A DNA stretch of 64,000 nucleotides from JAERML01 sp035687895. GTDB taxonomy: Bacteria; Bacteroidota; Ignavibacteria; UBA10030; UBA6906. The stretch lies in NCBI GenBank assembly GCA_035687895.1, contig DASRUE010000106.1:12179-76178 (forward strand), read 5' to 3'. The translations under genes were made by a program, and so were the position numbers. The notes under the pieces were generated by a model. The model was not told where the DNA came from, did no database searches, and saw nothing but the letters and a program-made list of their open reading frames with translations. Below, one piece after another: positions 28,298-37,937 of the stretch; within the stretch, counting starts at the first letter, position 1, and each line of letters starts with the position of its first letter.

Positions 28298-30499
28298 GTG
28301 ATCGGTCACGTAAAAAAAACCTCCATGTTTAGGCGCTCCCCAAATATGCCCCAACAGCCCGGTCTAACAGTCCTGCCGGTGAAGGAATCGCTCGCGCGCA
28401 TCCTAACGCTGAAGATTGGATTTCTACTTTTCTTTGTGGTGGTCGGCCTCCGACTCTTACAAATTCAGGTAAAAGATGCATCGGTGTATCAGGGAATTGC
28501 AAAGCGCCAATACGAGTCGAAAGTGATCCTACCTGCCACGCGCGGGAACATCTATGATCGAAATGGAAGAATCCTCGTCTCGAACTCAATGTTCGTCTCT
28601 TTTGCTGCCGATCCATGGATCGTGGGGTCAAGCGCGGGGGAAATTGCAAGTCGATTTGCGCGAACATTCGGAAAACCAAGAGAATCATATTTGTCAAAAC
28701 TGAACGATCGATCCCGACGGTTTGTCTGGCTTGAGCGCCGCGCCCGTCCAGAGATCGCACGCCAGATCAATGCCAGCGAGTTCGAAGGTGTGATTCAGTT
28801 GGACGAGCCGAAACGGATCTATCACCACGATCACGTCGGTGGACAGATGATCGGATTCACCGATGTGGACAACAACGGGTTGAGCGGCATTGAACTTCAA
28901 TTCAACCGGCTGCTGAAAGGCACCGATGGGTACGTGATCATGCAGCGTGACGGGCTAGGTCGAAAGCGTCCCTCTGTTGATTACCCGCGCGTTGAGCCCG
29001 CCAACGGGCACAACATTGTCCTCACAATTGACCTCGACTATCAGGCGATTGCAGAGGATGAGCTTCGGAAGGGTACCGAACGGAACAAAGCCGAAAGTGG
29101 GTTGGTGGTAATGATAGAGCCATCCTCCGGTGAGGTGCTTGCGATGGCGAACTACCCAGGCATTGACCCAAACAACGTGAGCAAAACGGATCCGTTGCTG
29201 TTAAAGAACAGAACACTGACTGATGTGTTTGAGCCGGGGTCTGTATTCAAAATAGTAACCGTCTCGGCAGCATTGGAGCATGGGCTTATTACTTCCGATC
29301 AGAGATTCTTCGCGGAGAACGGAGAGTATGTTGTCACGTTTGCAGGGGGAAAGAAACGGACCATTACCGATACTCACCAGTACGGTATGATTACATTGCG
29401 CGAAGCGATGGAGCACTCGAGCAACATCGTAATGGCAAAAGTGTCCGACATTCTCGGCGCAGAACTGCTTTACACCACGGCACGGGACTTTGGGTTTGGT
29501 ACGGCAACCGGCATTGAACTCGGCGGCGAAGTGGATGGGGAGTTGAAGAGGCCGAGTCAGTGGTCCGGTGCGACGTTGAATAGTATGGCATATGGCTACG
29601 AAGTTGCTGTCACTCCTCTCCAGATCGCGGCGGCATATTCTGTGGTGGCTGCTGGCGGTATGCTGATGAAGCCGTTTATATTGAAGCAGGAACTGGATGA
29701 ACATAGTGAAGTGGTTGCTGAAACGCGTCGGCAGACCATTCGACGGGTTATCTCGAAAGAAACGGCACAGACTCTAACCTCTTTTCTCGAAGGTGTGGTT
29801 GATCACGGGACGGGAGTGTCGGCACGCCTCGATCACATCCGGGTCGCTGGCAAAACCGGCACATCGCGCAAGGTTATCGACGGCAAGTATGAACCAGGCA
29901 ACTACACGGCGTCATTTGCAGGGTTCTTGCCCACCGACGGTCCTAAAGTCGTATGTCTGGCTATGCTGGACAATCCGCGGGAGGGGGGCTATACGGGTGG
30001 GCTCGCTAGCGCGCCAATCTTCAAAGGAATTGCGGAGAAAGTCGCGTCGACATCAGAGCGCTTTATGCAGACCAGCCCCGTGGTTATTGCGGGAAGACAG
30101 TTATTAGCCGTGCCCGATGTAGGAAGCTTAAGCGCCGACGTGGCAACGACGATGCTCGATGCAAGAGGATTCCGCGTGGAAACACGGGGGGATGGAAAGA
30201 TCGTTCTGAGGCAATCCCCCAGCCCCGGGACAAAAATCCAACGAGGCGGATTGGTGAAACTCTCCACCGAGGAGGTTGGCAGGGCCGTTTCTCATGGGTA
30301 CACCCGCGTGCCTGATATTCGTGGATTAACCGTTCGCCGCGCCATCAACCGTCTCACAACGCAGCAACTGGATGTGACTCTCCACGGCTCCGGCATCGTC
30401 AAGTCGCAAAGTCCTCCTGCGGGAGAGGTAGTCAAAATCGGATCGCGCATAGTTGCTTGGTGTGAGCCAAAGAATCTAGGTGTGTTCACGTTCTACTAA
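28298..30499 (+). CDS. ftsI: division transpeptidase FtsI (PBP class B) with C-terminal PASTA domains
   Basis: 733 residues from GTG 28298; internal starts at 28325 and 28346 are possible. One N-terminal membrane helix (LTLKIGFLLFFVVVGLRLLQ), then a class B pedestal (RGNIYDRNGRILVSN). The transpeptidase motifs are SVFK with catalytic S315 (EPGSVFKIV), SSN (S374-N376) and KTG (K519-G521, AGKTGTSRK). Two PASTA domains lie at the C-terminus (VPDVGSLSADVATTMLD and VPDIRGLTVRRAINRL), each with the V-P-D opening. FtsI cross-links septal peptidoglycan. PASTA tails are usual in Gram-positive PBP2x-like and some FCB enzymes, and two make this protein longer than E. coli FtsI (588). Function in division is inferred from the cluster. 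Confidence 0.93.
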   Translation: MIGHVKKTSMFRRSPNMPQQPGLTVLPVKESLARILTLKIGFLLFFVVVGLRLLQIQVKDASVYQGIAKRQYESKVILPATRGNIYDRNGRILVSNSMFVSFAADPWIVGSSAGEIASRFARTFGKPRESYLSKLNDRSRRFVWLERRARPEIARQINASEFEGVIQLDEPKRIYHHDHVGGQMIGFTDVDNNGLSGIELQFNRLLKGTDGYVIMQRDGLGRKRPSVDYPRVEPANGHNIVLTIDLDYQAIAEDELRKGTERNKAESGLVVMIEPSSGEVLAMANYPGIDPNNVSKTDPLLLKNRTLTDVFEPGSVFKIVTVSAALEHGLITSDQRFFAENGEYVVTFAGGKKRTITDTHQYGMITLREAMEHSSNIVMAKVSDILGAELLYTTARDFGFGTATGIELGGEVDGELKRPSQWSGATLNSMAYGYEVAVTPLQIAAAYSVVAAGGMLMKPFILKQELDEHSEVVAETRRQTIRRVISKETAQTLTSFLEGVVDHGTGVSARLDHIRVAGKTGTSRKVIDGKYEPGNYTASFAGFLPTDGPKVVCLAMLDNPREGGYTGGLASAPIFKGIAEKVASTSERFMQTSPVVIAGRQLLAVPDVGSLSADVATTMLDARGFRVETRGDGKIVLRQSPSPGTKIQRGGLVKLSTEEVGRAVSHGYTRVPDIRGLTVRRAINRLTTQQLDVTLHGSGIVKSQSPPAGEVVKIGSRIVAWCEPKNLGVFTFY

Positions 30500-30624
30500 A
30501 GAGTGTCGCCTGTCCTTATCTGTTATTTGACAATCCCGAGCTTTCCGGGCACGGGTCTCGTGATCCGGGGCGATAGCCATGTGTTGGTAACCACTATCTG
30601 ATCACAATGTGAAGGGGTTTCCCT

Positions 30625-31305
30625 ATGTCGCTTTTCTCCGTTATTGACCGTGTGCTCGAAGAACGAAACATGCTCCATCACCCATTCTACAAAGCATGGA
30701 ATAATGGCTCGCTCACGCAGGAGATGCTCAAGGACTACGCGTGTCAGTACTACCATTTCGTGAAGGACTTTCCCCGCATGGTGAGCGCAGTTCATTCCAA
30801 TACTCCTGAGCTTGCTGCCCGACAGGAGTTGTTAAGGAATCTCATAGACGAGGAACAGGGGAATGAGAATCATCCTGCGCTCTGGATGAAGTTTGCCACA
30901 GCCATGGGTGCAAGTGAGGCGGAACTAGACAGAACCATACCATTGCCAACAACGACAGCTCTTGTGGGAACAATGATGAACACGTGCCGTCAGGGTTCGT
31001 TTCAAGAAGGTTTGGCGGCGCTCTATGCATACGAAGCACAAATCCCTGAAGTATCGCGTACCAAGATCGAAGGACTGAAGAAATTCTACGGCATTACCAA
31101 TACTGACGCGATCAAGTTCTTTACTGTCCACCAGGAAGCAGATGTGTATCACTCTCGATCTGAGCGAGAAATGATCGAGAAGAATACACCGCCGGAACTC
31201 GCAGAAGCCGTGCAGCGCGCGTCAACAGAGACAACCGAAGCGCTCTGGAGATTCCTTGACGGTGTATATGCAGCGTACGTTGCAGGCAAAGCCGCCGCCT
31301 GCTAG
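30625..31305 (+). CDS. CADD-family di-metal oxygenase, probable p-aminobenzoate synthase
   Basis: 226 residues of the TenA/heme-oxygenase-like fold. It aligns almost without gaps to Chlamydia CADD (offset of five residues). Tyr22 falls on the sacrificed Tyr27 and Lys147 on the amine-donor Lys152. The metal ligands are all kept: Glu76, His83, Glu137, His169, Asp173 and His176. Strong shared blocks are HPFYKAWNNGSLT, LIDEEQGNENHPALW, ALYAYEAQIPEVS and FFTVHQEADVYHS. In Chlamydia and Nitrosomonas such proteins supply p-aminobenzoate for folate from their own tyrosine, replacing PabABC. It has its own ATG and an AAGGGG ribosome site after a 125-base gap. The recall of ligand numbering is from memory and should be checked by alignment. 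No folate genes are adjacent. Confidence 0.85.
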   Translation: MSLFSVIDRVLEERNMLHHPFYKAWNNGSLTQEMLKDYACQYYHFVKDFPRMVSAVHSNTPELAARQELLRNLIDEEQGNENHPALWMKFATAMGASEAELDRTIPLPTTTALVGTMMNTCRQGSFQEGLAALYAYEAQIPEVSRTKIEGLKKFYGITNTDAIKFFTVHQEADVYHSRSEREMIEKNTPPELAEAVQRASTETTEALWRFLDGVYAAYVAGKAAAC

Positions 31306-31334
31306 CGTATCGGAGAGAAAAGAGTCTGGGAGAT

Positions 31335-32843
31335 ATGACGCTATCAAAGGTGCTGGAGGGTGTTGCCGTGACCAAACTCTTCCAGACGATGTATGGAAAA
31401 ATGGTGGTGACGCATGAGGTGGAGATTAGCGGGATTCAGTACGACTCGCGGAAGATGGCGCGTGATGAGGTGTTTGTAGCCATCCGCGGTACCGCCACAG
31501 ATGGTCACAACTTCATCAACGCTGCCATCGGCAAGGGTGCAAAGGCCGTCGTGGTGGAGGACGATTCCGCCATACCAGACTCTCTGTTCATGCATGCCGG
31601 AGTAGTCAAGATCGTGGTTCACGATTCACGCAAAGCGCTTGCGCAGATATCGGCTAACTTCTACGGGCACCCTTCGCGCCGACTGACACTGGTCGGCGTG
31701 ACGGGGACGAATGGAAAGACGACCACGACTTATCTGATCAAGTCGATTCTTGAAGCGCGTGGCGACAAGGTGGGTCTGATAGGCACGATCGAGTACAAAA
31801 TTGGAGATGAGACGATCCCAGCAACACACACAACACCGGAATCGCTGGAGTTGAACCAATTGCTCGCCTCAATGGTCGACAATGGCTGCTCTGCTGTGGT
31901 GATGGAGGTTTCCTCGCACTCGCTGCAGATGCGCCGTGTGCATGGATTGGATTTTTCAACGGCAGCGTTTACGAACCTCACGCAGGATCACCTGGACTTC
32001 CATGGCACCATGGAGGAGTATTTCAAGGCGAAGCAGATTCTCTTCAACGAACTGAACAGCAGCGCTACAGCGGTGACAAACGCCGACGACAGATTTGGGA
32101 TGAAGATGATTGAAAAGACGCAGGCCGGACGTCTCAGCTATGGCTTAAGTTCTGTGGCTGATATTCGGGCCGAGGATGTTCGGATGAACGCCCACGGTAC
32201 AACGCTTATGGTGGCATACAAAGGCGGTCGGCAACAGATTCAATCATCGTTGACAGGCAGGTTCAACGTGGCCAACATCTCCGCCGCTTATGCCGCCGGT
32301 GTTGCGCTGGGGATTCCCACGGAATCCATTCGGGTGGGGATCGCGAAGATTCGCTCCGTCCGCGGACGCTTCGAGCAGATTGTCTCCACCCGTGGTTGGA
32401 CAGCCGTTGTGGACTACGCACACACACCCGATGCGCTGGAGAACTGCCTTCGGACGATTCATGACATCCTTCCAGAACGCAGAGGCAATTGCATTCTTAC
32501 GGTCTTTGGCTGCGGCGGCAACAGGGACAAGGGGAAGCGGCCAACGATGGGAGCGATCGCGTCATCCCTTAGCGACGTTACCATCATTACTTCTGACAAC
32601 CCTCGAAAGGAAGACCCGCAAACCATCATTGATGAAATCAACATTGGTGTGGTGAAGGGGAAAACGGTAATGATGGAGGTCGACCGTCGTAAGGCAATTG
32701 TGATGGCACTGGAGTTGGCGCAGGAGGGGGATGTTGTCCTGATCGCCGGGAAAGGACACGAAGACTACCAGGTAATCGGGGAAGCGAAACATCATTTTGA
32801 TGATCGGGAGGAAGTGGAACAGTATATCCGAAACCATCCGTGA
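31335..32843 (+). CDS. murE: UDP-MurNAc-tripeptide synthetase MurE (meso-DAP-adding)
   Basis: 502 residues. The ATP site is GTNGKTTTT at about 124-131. The carbamylated-lysine region and HTPDAL lie centrally (YAHTPDALEN). DNPRKEDP (Asp421-Pro428) is the motif that selects meso-diaminopimelate rather than lysine. MurE adds the third amino acid of the peptidoglycan stem, so a meso-DAP type wall is predicted. ATG start follows the CADD gene by 29 bases. Its stop overlaps the murF start (GTGA), which couples the two. Confidence 0.96.
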   Translation: MTLSKVLEGVAVTKLFQTMYGKMVVTHEVEISGIQYDSRKMARDEVFVAIRGTATDGHNFINAAIGKGAKAVVVEDDSAIPDSLFMHAGVVKIVVHDSRKALAQISANFYGHPSRRLTLVGVTGTNGKTTTTYLIKSILEARGDKVGLIGTIEYKIGDETIPATHTTPESLELNQLLASMVDNGCSAVVMEVSSHSLQMRRVHGLDFSTAAFTNLTQDHLDFHGTMEEYFKAKQILFNELNSSATAVTNADDRFGMKMIEKTQAGRLSYGLSSVADIRAEDVRMNAHGTTLMVAYKGGRQQIQSSLTGRFNVANISAAYAAGVALGIPTESIRVGIAKIRSVRGRFEQIVSTRGWTAVVDYAHTPDALENCLRTIHDILPERRGNCILTVFGCGGNRDKGKRPTMGAIASSLSDVTIITSDNPRKEDPQTIIDEINIGVVKGKTVMMEVDRRKAIVMALELAQEGDVVLIAGKGHEDYQVIGEAKHHFDDREEVEQYIRNHP

Positions 32844-34249
32844 AGCTCAACGCAAAAGACCTTTCGACGCTGAAGCATATCGAGTTTCACGGGAAGGACC
32901 GGCTGAAGAAAACTAAGATTGTCGGAGTGTCCACGGATTCACGGACGGTTACGGCCGGGGATCTCTTCATTGCTCTGAAGGGAGAACACTTCGACGCGCA
33001 CACATTCATCAATGATGTGTTCTCTCGAGGTGCCGTGGCTGCAATTGTCAACGCCTCGGCCAACGTCGCGGTTACACCGGACCGGACATTACTCGTTGTG
33101 GAGGATACGACACGGACGCTTGGCGAGCTTGCGCATGTGTATCGCCTCAGGTTTGATCTTCCCGTGGTTGCTATCGGCGGAAGTAACGGAAAGACCACTA
33201 CGAAAGAAATGGTAACACAGGTTTTGAACTCGACCTACATGACGTTGGGTACCGAAGGGAATCTCAACAACCATATCGGGGTTCCACAGACCCTGTTCCG
33301 CCTCCGCAAGAAACACGACGTTGCTGTGGTGGAGATCGGGACAAATCATCCCGGTGAGATAAACTATCTTTGTCAGATGATCGAGCCGACCCATGGATTG
33401 ATTACCAACATCGGGAGAGAGCATCTGGAATTCTTCAAGACGCTTGATGGTGTTGCAACCGAGGAAGGCGGTCTCTTTGAACGCCTTAGAACCAGAAAGA
33501 AAGCAATTGCTTTCGTCAATGCCGACGATGAGCGGGTTGTTGGGCTCTCCAAGGGGATGAAGAAGCGCATCACGTACGGGTTCACAGCTCGTCGCGTTGA
33601 TGTCCGTGGGAAGAGAATCGGGATGAATGATGAGGGCTGCGTCCGGTTTCAGTTTTCCGGTGGACGTCAGAAGAAACCCGTCGCCGTCCAGTTGAACATT
33701 CCGGGAGAGCACAACGCGCTGAACGCACTGGCGGCTGCTGCAGTTGGGCTGACATTCCAGGTTCCCGCAAAAAGGATCGCCAAAACGCTGGAAGCCGTTC
33801 ACCCCACAAGCAAACGGATGGAGGTGCTTAATTTTGGCGGGGTTGTCATCTTCAACGATACGTACAATGCAAATCCGGACTCGATGGTCGCTGCCCTGCA
33901 GACACTCGCGAATGCCCGGGTTTCAGGAAATCGCATTGCCGTCCTGGCGGACATGCGTGAACTGGGTGAGGTGGCGCCGGCAGAACACCGCAGGGTGGGC
34001 GAACATGTAAAGAAGCTCGGCATCAACTATCTGTTGACTTTTGGCGATTTAAGCCGTCAGATTTATGAGGCGGCCGGCATTCCCAATGCATTCCACTACG
34101 ACCAGAAAAACATGCTGGCGGAGTACCTTGCAGAGCTGATCGCACCCGGAGACGCAGTGTTAATCAAGGGATCCCGGGGAATGAAGATGGAAGATGTCGT
34201 TTTCTTTCTCGAGGAGCGTCTGCAATCGGCAGTCGTTCCGTTCGGGTAA
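32840..34249 (+). CDS. murF: UDP-MurNAc-tripeptide D-alanyl-D-alanine ligase MurF
   Basis: 469 residues. ATP-binding GGSNGKTTTKEM is near residue 113-124. NNHIGVPQTLFRL and EIGTNHPGEI follow, and FNDTYNANPDSM lies in the C-terminal domain; all are Mur-ligase (MurF) signatures. It adds D-Ala-D-Ala to the UDP-MurNAc-tripeptide. The start is GTG, overlapping the murE stop by 4 bases. Located between murE and mraY, as expected. No ddl or murB is found in this cluster. Confidence 0.96.
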   Translation: MKLNAKDLSTLKHIEFHGKDRLKKTKIVGVSTDSRTVTAGDLFIALKGEHFDAHTFINDVFSRGAVAAIVNASANVAVTPDRTLLVVEDTTRTLGELAHVYRLRFDLPVVAIGGSNGKTTTKEMVTQVLNSTYMTLGTEGNLNNHIGVPQTLFRLRKKHDVAVVEIGTNHPGEINYLCQMIEPTHGLITNIGREHLEFFKTLDGVATEEGGLFERLRTRKKAIAFVNADDERVVGLSKGMKKRITYGFTARRVDVRGKRIGMNDEGCVRFQFSGGRQKKPVAVQLNIPGEHNALNALAAAAVGLTFQVPAKRIAKTLEAVHPTSKRMEVLNFGGVVIFNDTYNANPDSMVAALQTLANARVSGNRIAVLADMRELGEVAPAEHRRVGEHVKKLGINYLLTFGDLSRQIYEAAGIPNAFHYDQKNMLAEYLAELIAPGDAVLIKGSRGMKMEDVVFFLEERLQSAVVPFG

Positions 34250-34265
34250 TCCCTTATGGAGAGTA

Positions 34266-35390
34266 ATGCTGTACTACTTCCTAGAATTTCTTGAACGGAC
34301 GTATGATCCTCCCGGCTTCGGCCTGATTCGGTTCATCACATTCCGTGCGGCGGCGGCGGCGGTGACGGCGCTTGTTATTGCATTCTGGTTGGGCCCGAAA
34401 ATCATCCGGAAGCTGAAGGAAAAGCAAATCGGAGAGTCTGCCAAGTTGGATGCCCCGAAGACCCACCTGACCAAAGCCGGGACCCCAACGATGGGTGGCC
34501 TCATAGTGCTTGCATCGGTGCTGATCCCGACGGTTCTCTGGGGGAACATCGGCAATGTATATATCATGATGATCGTGTTTGTCACCGCGGTGCTCGGGGC
34601 AGTTGGGTTTCTGGATGATTACCTGAAAGTGGTCAAGAAAAAACCGAAAGGGTTAATTGGACGATACAAGATTGTCGGGCAGGTGTTCGTTGGGTTGGTG
34701 GTGGGCGGGGTGATTTATTTCTTCCCACATTGGATCGATCCTGATCTCTGGAAGATCAATTCATCCACAACGGTGCCCTTCTTTAAGAACAGGGAGTTTG
34801 ACTTCGGGGTTCTCTACATCCCCCTTGTGGTATTCATCATTACGGCAACATCCAATGCCGTCAATCTCACGGATGGACTTGACGGTCTCGCTATTGGGAT
34901 TGTCGGTATCGTTGCGTTGACCCTTGCAGTGATCAGCTACATCTCCGGGAACGCTCTTTTGAGTAACTATCTGACGATCCCGTTCTTGCGGGGGAATGGT
35001 GAGCTTGCCGTGTACTGTGCTGCCCTCGTTGGTGCCGCGCTCGGGTTTCTCTGGTTCAACGCATATCCGGCGCAGGTCTTCATGGGCGACACCGGATCGT
35101 TGGCGCTTGGTGGTGCAATCGGGGCAATCTGTGTGCTCATTAAGAAGGAGCTGCTTCTTCCGACACTGGGCGGAGTGTTCCTTGCGGAAACACTGTCGGT
35201 GATCATCCAGCGCGCGTATTTCAAGTACACAAAGAAACGATACGGTGAGGGGCGAAGGATCTTCAAGATGGCTCCCCTGCATCATCATTTTGAAATGCTG
35301 GGCTGGCCGGAACCCAAGATCGTGGCACGTTTTTACATCATTGCAATTCTGACGATGATCGTGAGCCTCGCAACATTCAAGGTGAGATAG
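34266..35390 (+). CDS. mraY: phospho-MurNAc-pentapeptide translocase MraY
   Basis: 374 residues from ATG 34266 with GGAGAG a few bases upstream; an ORF start at 34194 lies in murF. About ten hydrophobic helices alternate with cytoplasmic loops. Motifs include TPTMGGL, GFLDDYLKV, NLTDGLDGLA, GDTGSLALGG, and APLHHHFEMLGWPE with the HHH site. MraY moves phospho-MurNAc-pentapeptide from UDP to undecaprenyl phosphate to form lipid I. Located between murF and murD, as in other dcw clusters. Confidence 0.97.
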   Translation: MLYYFLEFLERTYDPPGFGLIRFITFRAAAAAVTALVIAFWLGPKIIRKLKEKQIGESAKLDAPKTHLTKAGTPTMGGLIVLASVLIPTVLWGNIGNVYIMMIVFVTAVLGAVGFLDDYLKVVKKKPKGLIGRYKIVGQVFVGLVVGGVIYFFPHWIDPDLWKINSSTTVPFFKNREFDFGVLYIPLVVFIITATSNAVNLTDGLDGLAIGIVGIVALTLAVISYISGNALLSNYLTIPFLRGNGELAVYCAALVGAALGFLWFNAYPAQVFMGDTGSLALGGAIGAICVLIKKELLLPTLGGVFLAETLSVIIQRAYFKYTKKRYGEGRRIFKMAPLHHHFEMLGWPEPKIVARFYIIAILTMIVSLATFKVR

Positions 35391-35395
35391 ACGCC

Positions 35396-36760
35396 TTGCA
35401 ACAGCGAGTGATTCAGGGGAAGCGGTTCAGCGTGATCGGTGCGGCACGGAGCGGGATTGCGGTGGCCAGACTGTTGAAGGCGCGAGGAGCGGAAGTCTTC
35501 GTGAGCGATCAGGCGGCAGCCACGAAGATGCAACCAGTGATTGCAGAGCTGGAGAAACTACATGTCGCATATGAGTTTGGTGGCAACACTTCAAAGGTAC
35601 TGGATGCGGATGTCGTTGTGCTGAGTCCCGGAGTCCCATCGGACTCGCGGATTGTCGTACAGGCAAAAGGTGCGGGGCGCAGCGTCGTGAGCGAGATCGA
35701 AGCGGCGAGCTGGTTTTGTCCAGGACCAATTGTGGCAATCACCGGGACAAACGGAAAGACGACAACGACAACACTGGTGGGCAGGATTTTTGAAGATGCG
35801 AAGAAACCGGCAATGGTGGCAGGTAACATTGGACTGGCTTTCTCGCAAGTGGTAGATCAAGTCACGGAACAGAGCACGGCGATTCTTGAAGTGAGCAGCT
35901 TTCAGCTCGACCATATTGAGACGTTCAGGCCAAAAGTAGCTGTCTGGCTGAACGTGACCCCGGACCATCTTGACAGGTACGAGAATAACTACGAGAAATA
36001 TATCGCGGCCAAGCGCCGCGTGTTTGAGAATCAGAGACGCGGAGATACTCTGGTGTACAACGCAGACGATGAAGTGGAAGCCGTGCATGTCCACCAACGA
36101 ATCAACGCGGACGTAACTTTGCTGCCGTTCAGTACAAGAAAACAACTGGAGGTCGGTGCATTTGTAGATCAGGGCATGGTGAAAGCACGTGTACGGGGAC
36201 GTGAGTCTGATGTTATCCCGGTGAAGGACATTAGCATTCCGGGAGAGCACAATCTATCCAATGCGCTCGCTGCGGTCCTTGTTTCGCAGGTCATGGGGGT
36301 ATCGACTGCGTCGATTCGTGCCACCCTCAAGAACTTCAAAGGTGTCGAACACCGATTGGAGTTCGTGCAGAGCGTTCAGGGTGTAAGCTATGTTAATGAC
36401 TCAAAAGCCACCAACGTGGACTCGGTCTGGTATGCACTACAGAGCTTCGAATCGCCCATTGTGCTGTTGCTTGGAGGGCGGGACAAAGGAAACGACTATT
36501 CTCGGTTGGTCGACCTTGTTCGCAAACACGTGAAAGCAATCGTTGCCATCGGTGAATCTGTCGGCAAAGTGGTGGACGCTTTCAGCACGATCACACAGGT
36601 TACGACCGCGAGTGACATGAAGGCGGCGGTGCAGGCTGCGGCATCACTGGCCGCAGTCGGAGATGTCGTCCTCCTCTCCCCGGCGTGTGCGTCATTTGAT
36701 TGGTTCGAGAACTACGAGCATCGAGGGCGCGTGTTCAAGGAATTGGTAAGAGCATTGTGA
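35396..36760 (+). CDS. murD: UDP-MurNAc-L-alanine:D-glutamate ligase MurD
   Basis: 454 residues. The N-terminal UDP-MurNAc pocket has SPGVPSDSR, the ATP site is GTNGKTTTTTLVG, and the central region is ILEVSSFQLD. The C-terminal domain has LLLGGRDKGNDY and SPACASFDWFENYEHRG. MurD adds D-glutamate to UDP-MurNAc-L-Ala. TTG start directly after mraY (5-base gap), and the end overlaps the ftsW GTG. Confidence 0.96.
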   Translation: MQQRVIQGKRFSVIGAARSGIAVARLLKARGAEVFVSDQAAATKMQPVIAELEKLHVAYEFGGNTSKVLDADVVVLSPGVPSDSRIVVQAKGAGRSVVSEIEAASWFCPGPIVAITGTNGKTTTTTLVGRIFEDAKKPAMVAGNIGLAFSQVVDQVTEQSTAILEVSSFQLDHIETFRPKVAVWLNVTPDHLDRYENNYEKYIAAKRRVFENQRRGDTLVYNADDEVEAVHVHQRINADVTLLPFSTRKQLEVGAFVDQGMVKARVRGRESDVIPVKDISIPGEHNLSNALAAVLVSQVMGVSTASIRATLKNFKGVEHRLEFVQSVQGVSYVNDSKATNVDSVWYALQSFESPIVLLLGGRDKGNDYSRLVDLVRKHVKAIVAIGESVGKVVDAFSTITQVTTASDMKAAVQAAASLAAVGDVVLLSPACASFDWFENYEHRGRVFKELVRAL

Positions 36761-37932
36761 AGACGCAACGAAACCATATTGATCTAGCAACATTAGTTGC
36801 TGTTCTGGTACTCATGGTGTTGAGTCTCGGGGTCGTGTACAGTGCAAGTTCCACCTGGGCGCTGGAAAAATTTGGTGAGAGCGGCAAACTGCTTGGGAGC
36901 CACGCCATCAAGGTTGTCGCGGGGTTCGCAGCGATTTTTATTTTCATGAGCGTTGATTATAGAGTCTACAAGAAGATCACCAAGCCGATTCTGCTCGGGA
37001 CGATCCTTCTTCTGCTTATTACTCTTGTTCTGGGCGGGGAAGTCAAGGGCGCGACGCGTTGGCTCCGATTTGGAGGTTTCGGTCTGCAACCTTCTGAGTT
37101 TGCAAAGTACGCACTCATTTTTCATCTCTGTGTCCTGATCTCCGAAAAGAAGGAGCGAATCAAGGACTTCAAGACCGGGTTCATCCCAATGATGATCTGG
37201 ATCGGGAGCGTGACTCTTCTCGTGCTGCTGCAGCCGAACTTCAGCAACGGTGTAATGATCTTTGCGATCAGCCTGGTGATGCTGTTCATCGGGCGGGCGA
37301 AGCTTTCCCATATAGGGCTGACCTTTGCTGCTTTGCTGCCGCTGTTGATTGTCTATATGCTCAGCGCAGAGTATCGCATGCGGCGGATTTTGAATTTCAT
37401 TGCCGGGACCGGCGACACCGGGAACAAGGGCAATTATCAACTCTGGCAGGGGATCATAGGTTTTGGGAACGGAGGAGTTTTCGGACTGGGACCCGGTCAA
37501 AGCCGACAACGCGATTTCTTCCTTCCGGAATCATACGGGGATTTCGTGTTCTCGATCGTTGGTGAGGAGTATGGATTGATTGGGACGCTCTTTATCATGC
37601 TCTTGTTCCTGACGATCATGCTCCGGGGGATGAAGATCGCCAAATACGCACGAGATGATTTTGGACGTTACCTTGCGGTTGGTATTACGACTTCCATTTG
37701 CTTGTATGCACTAATCAACGCGGGTGTCACGCTCGGGATCCTACCCACAACCGGGCTCCCGATGCCGTTTGTCAGTTATGGCGGCTCCTCGATGCTCTTC
37801 TCATCGATCGCAATCGGTGTGCTGCTCAACATCTCGTCGCAAACGGATATACATCCACGGCTGATTCAGACACCGGAAGGCGTTCGACCGCTGGAGCCAA
37901 GGCAGACGGCGGCCGTTGGGAAAGTGTACTGA
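36757..37932 (+). CDS. ftsW: septal peptidoglycan glycosyltransferase FtsW
   Basis: 391 residues of the SEDS family from GTG 36757, which overlaps the murD stop (GTGA); an upstream ATG at 36700 is inside murD. About ten membrane helices. Family motifs: GATRWLRFGGFGLQPSEFAKY, FFLPESYGDFVFSIVGEEYG and GLPMPFVSYGGSSML. FtsW polymerises lipid II at the division site with FtsI. A small upstream hydrophobic start and a cytoplasmic C-terminal tail complete it. Distinction from RodA rests on cluster position between murD and murG. Confidence 0.94.
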   Translation: MKTQRNHIDLATLVAVLVLMVLSLGVVYSASSTWALEKFGESGKLLGSHAIKVVAGFAAIFIFMSVDYRVYKKITKPILLGTILLLLITLVLGGEVKGATRWLRFGGFGLQPSEFAKYALIFHLCVLISEKKERIKDFKTGFIPMMIWIGSVTLLVLLQPNFSNGVMIFAISLVMLFIGRAKLSHIGLTFAALLPLLIVYMLSAEYRMRRILNFIAGTGDTGNKGNYQLWQGIIGFGNGGVFGLGPGQSRQRDFFLPESYGDFVFSIVGEEYGLIGTLFIMLLFLTIMLRGMKIAKYARDDFGRYLAVGITTSICLYALINAGVTLGILPTTGLPMPFVSYGGSSMLFSSIAIGVLLNISSQTDIHPRLIQTPEGVRPLEPRQTAAVGKVY

Positions 37933-37937
37933 AACAC

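Noticed and set aside
30527..30532. TTGACA before the CADD gene
   Set aside because: No -10 box at the right distance.
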